This document shows positions 63,074-64,000 of a stretch of DNA of 64,000 bases, in pieces. The translations under genes and the position numbers were made by a program. The notes below the pieces were generated by a model. It made no database searches and was not told where the DNA came from. It worked only from the letters and a program-made list of their open reading frames with translations. The stretch lies in the NCBI RefSeq assembly GCF_007000325.2, contig NZ_CP117268.1, forward strand, positions 496,001-560,000, given 5' to 3'. How positions within the stretch are numbered: the first letter of the stretch is position 1; each line of letters begins with the position of its first letter. The stretch is from Rhizobium rhododendri (lineage in GTDB: Bacteria > Pseudomonadota > Alphaproteobacteria > Rhizobiales > Rhizobiaceae).

Positions 63074-64000
63074 ATGCACGATGTGACAAAGCCCCTCCGT
63101 TTGGCCTTCTTGGCCTGTGCCATTCTATCGCTGGCAGCGTGTACAGAAAAAGAGGGAGAACAAAAGCAGGCTGTAGAACTGCCCCTCGCGGTTTCGATCG
63201 TGGAAGCCAAGCCTGAGACCATCCCCGTGATCAGCGAGCTACCGGGTCGGGTATCGCCGATGATCACAGCAGATGTCCGCCCGCGGATTACCGGTCTCGT
63301 GCTTCGACGTATCTTCGAGCAAGGGACAAATGTTACAGAAGGTGACCTGCTGTACGTCATCGACCCGGCGCCGTTTCAGGCGAAGGTGGATTCAGCGCAG
63401 GCCACGCTCGACGCAGCCCTCGCGGCCCGCAAGCTGGCAGGGCAAAAAGCCGAGAGGCTGACCCAGCTACAGCAGAAAGGTGTTGCCAGCGCTGACGACA
63501 GTGAAACTGCCGTAGGACAATTGGCACAAAGCAACGCTGACGTTTCTCGCGCCCAGGCTGACCTTCGATCGGCGCAATTAGAACTGCAGTATACACAAAT
63601 CAAGGCTCCAATCACCGGCAACATCGGTCGAGCTTTGGTCACGGAGGGTACGTTAGTCAGCCCGACTTCGGATGTCATGGCGACAATCCAGCAAATCGAT
63701 CCGATTTATGCGGACTTCACACAGCCGGCCGACACGTTAATCCTTCTGCGCAACGCTATCAGGAGCGGCGACCTCAAAGAAGATGCGGCAGGCAGCGTCA
63801 GCATTAAGCTGGTGACGGAGCAAGGGCGTACCTATCCGCATGACGGCAAACTCCTGTTTTCTGAGGTGAGCGTCAACGCGCAGACCGGCCAGCTAATCCT
63901 GCGTGGTGAGTTTCCTAACCCAGAGCGAAACCTGCTACCGGGCATGTTTGTTCGCTCAAACCTTCAACAAGGCGCTCTTGAAGGAGCGTTCGCCGTTCCC
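63074..64000 (+). CDS. RND efflux periplasmic adaptor (membrane-fusion lipoprotein), 3' end outside window
   Basis: The frame opens at ATG 63074 and is still open at 64000 (309 codons). A lipoprotein signal is visible (LAFLACAILSLAAC, Cys23). The adaptor domains follow in order: ELPGRVSPMITADVRPRITG (barrel/lipoyl start), GDLLYVIDPAPFQAKVDSA, a helical hairpin, LQYTQIKAPITGNIGRALV and the barrel region GQLILRGEFPNPERNLLPGM. It links an inner-membrane RND pump to an outer-membrane channel; these are expected just outside the window. The upstream TetR gene may repress it. Confidence 0.92.
   Translation, partial: MHDVTKPLRLAFLACAILSLAACTEKEGEQKQAVELPLAVSIVEAKPETIPVISELPGRVSPMITADVRPRITGLVLRRIFEQGTNVTEGDLLYVIDPAPFQAKVDSAQATLDAALAARKLAGQKAERLTQLQQKGVASADDSETAVGQLAQSNADVSRAQADLRSAQLELQYTQIKAPITGNIGRALVTEGTLVSPTSDVMATIQQIDPIYADFTQPADTLILLRNAIRSGDLKEDAAGSVSIKLVTEQGRTYPHDGKLLFSEVSVNAQTGQLILRGEFPNPERNLLPGMFVRSNLQQGALEGAFAVP

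Overview
The window looks like an accessory replicon (plasmid or chromid) of a Rhizobiaceae-type alphaproteobacterium. Pointers are DUF736 proteins, a pRiA4b ORF-3 protein, an IalB-like protein, an Omp25/31-like porin, a CUT2 sugar ABC operon and many rhizobial-type insertion sequences. Most of the DNA is GC-rich; the small orphan immunity-type genes at 34.3-37 kb are visibly AT-richer. No rRNA, tRNA, CRISPR array or replication origin was recognised.

Layout. 1-5.8 kb: a cut-off GntR/FCD regulator, a LacI regulator and, divergent from it, a CUT2 sugar uptake operon (binding protein, double ATPase, permease) with two matching operator palindromes between them. 6.5-8.1 kb: an alpha/beta hydrolase and a damaged hicAB toxin-antitoxin pair whose hicB is broken exactly at an A-AAA-AAG heptamer. 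8.2-17.7 kb: a graveyard of plasmid genes. It holds DUF736, WGR, HU, a small protein split by a 16-bp duplication, a SNF2 helicase with several frameshifts, and a primase-helicase of the TOTE type whose two halves lie 2.8 kb apart on opposite strands, as one inversion would leave them.

18.1-37 kb: a two-partner secretion/contact-inhibition island. An IalB-like exported protein, a TpsB transporter and a 3357-residue TpsA adhesin/toxin are followed by an overlapping Imm8-type immunity gene. Behind it lies a trail of displaced material: a gene whose 3' end is a Tn3 inverted repeat, a Tn3 transposase wreck, a second frameshifted adhesin C-terminus with its CPCC immunity gene, an IS5 wreck and three more small immunity-like genes. 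37.1-39 kb: vapB, vapC and a tyrosine recombinase overlapping as one operon.

39.2-51.4 kb: nested mobile DNA. There are two near-identical IS66-type elements in tandem; the second is interrupted by an IS21-family element, itself interrupted by an IS5-family element exactly at the istB start codon. Then follow a Tn3-family transposon (resolvase, transposase, glycolipid-binding-like cargo) and an IS110 scrap. 51.5-55.4 kb: a two-component system, a small membrane protein, a degenerate receiver-like protein and an outer-membrane beta-barrel, all on the minus strand. 55.7-59.4 kb: an IS5-family copy split by a complete IS66 element (tnpABC plus a pRiA4b ORF-3 passenger) with a perfect 8-bp target duplication. 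59.9-64 kb: a PHB-depolymerase-like esterase, a TetR regulator, an IS3 scrap and the start of an RND efflux adaptor that runs off the end.
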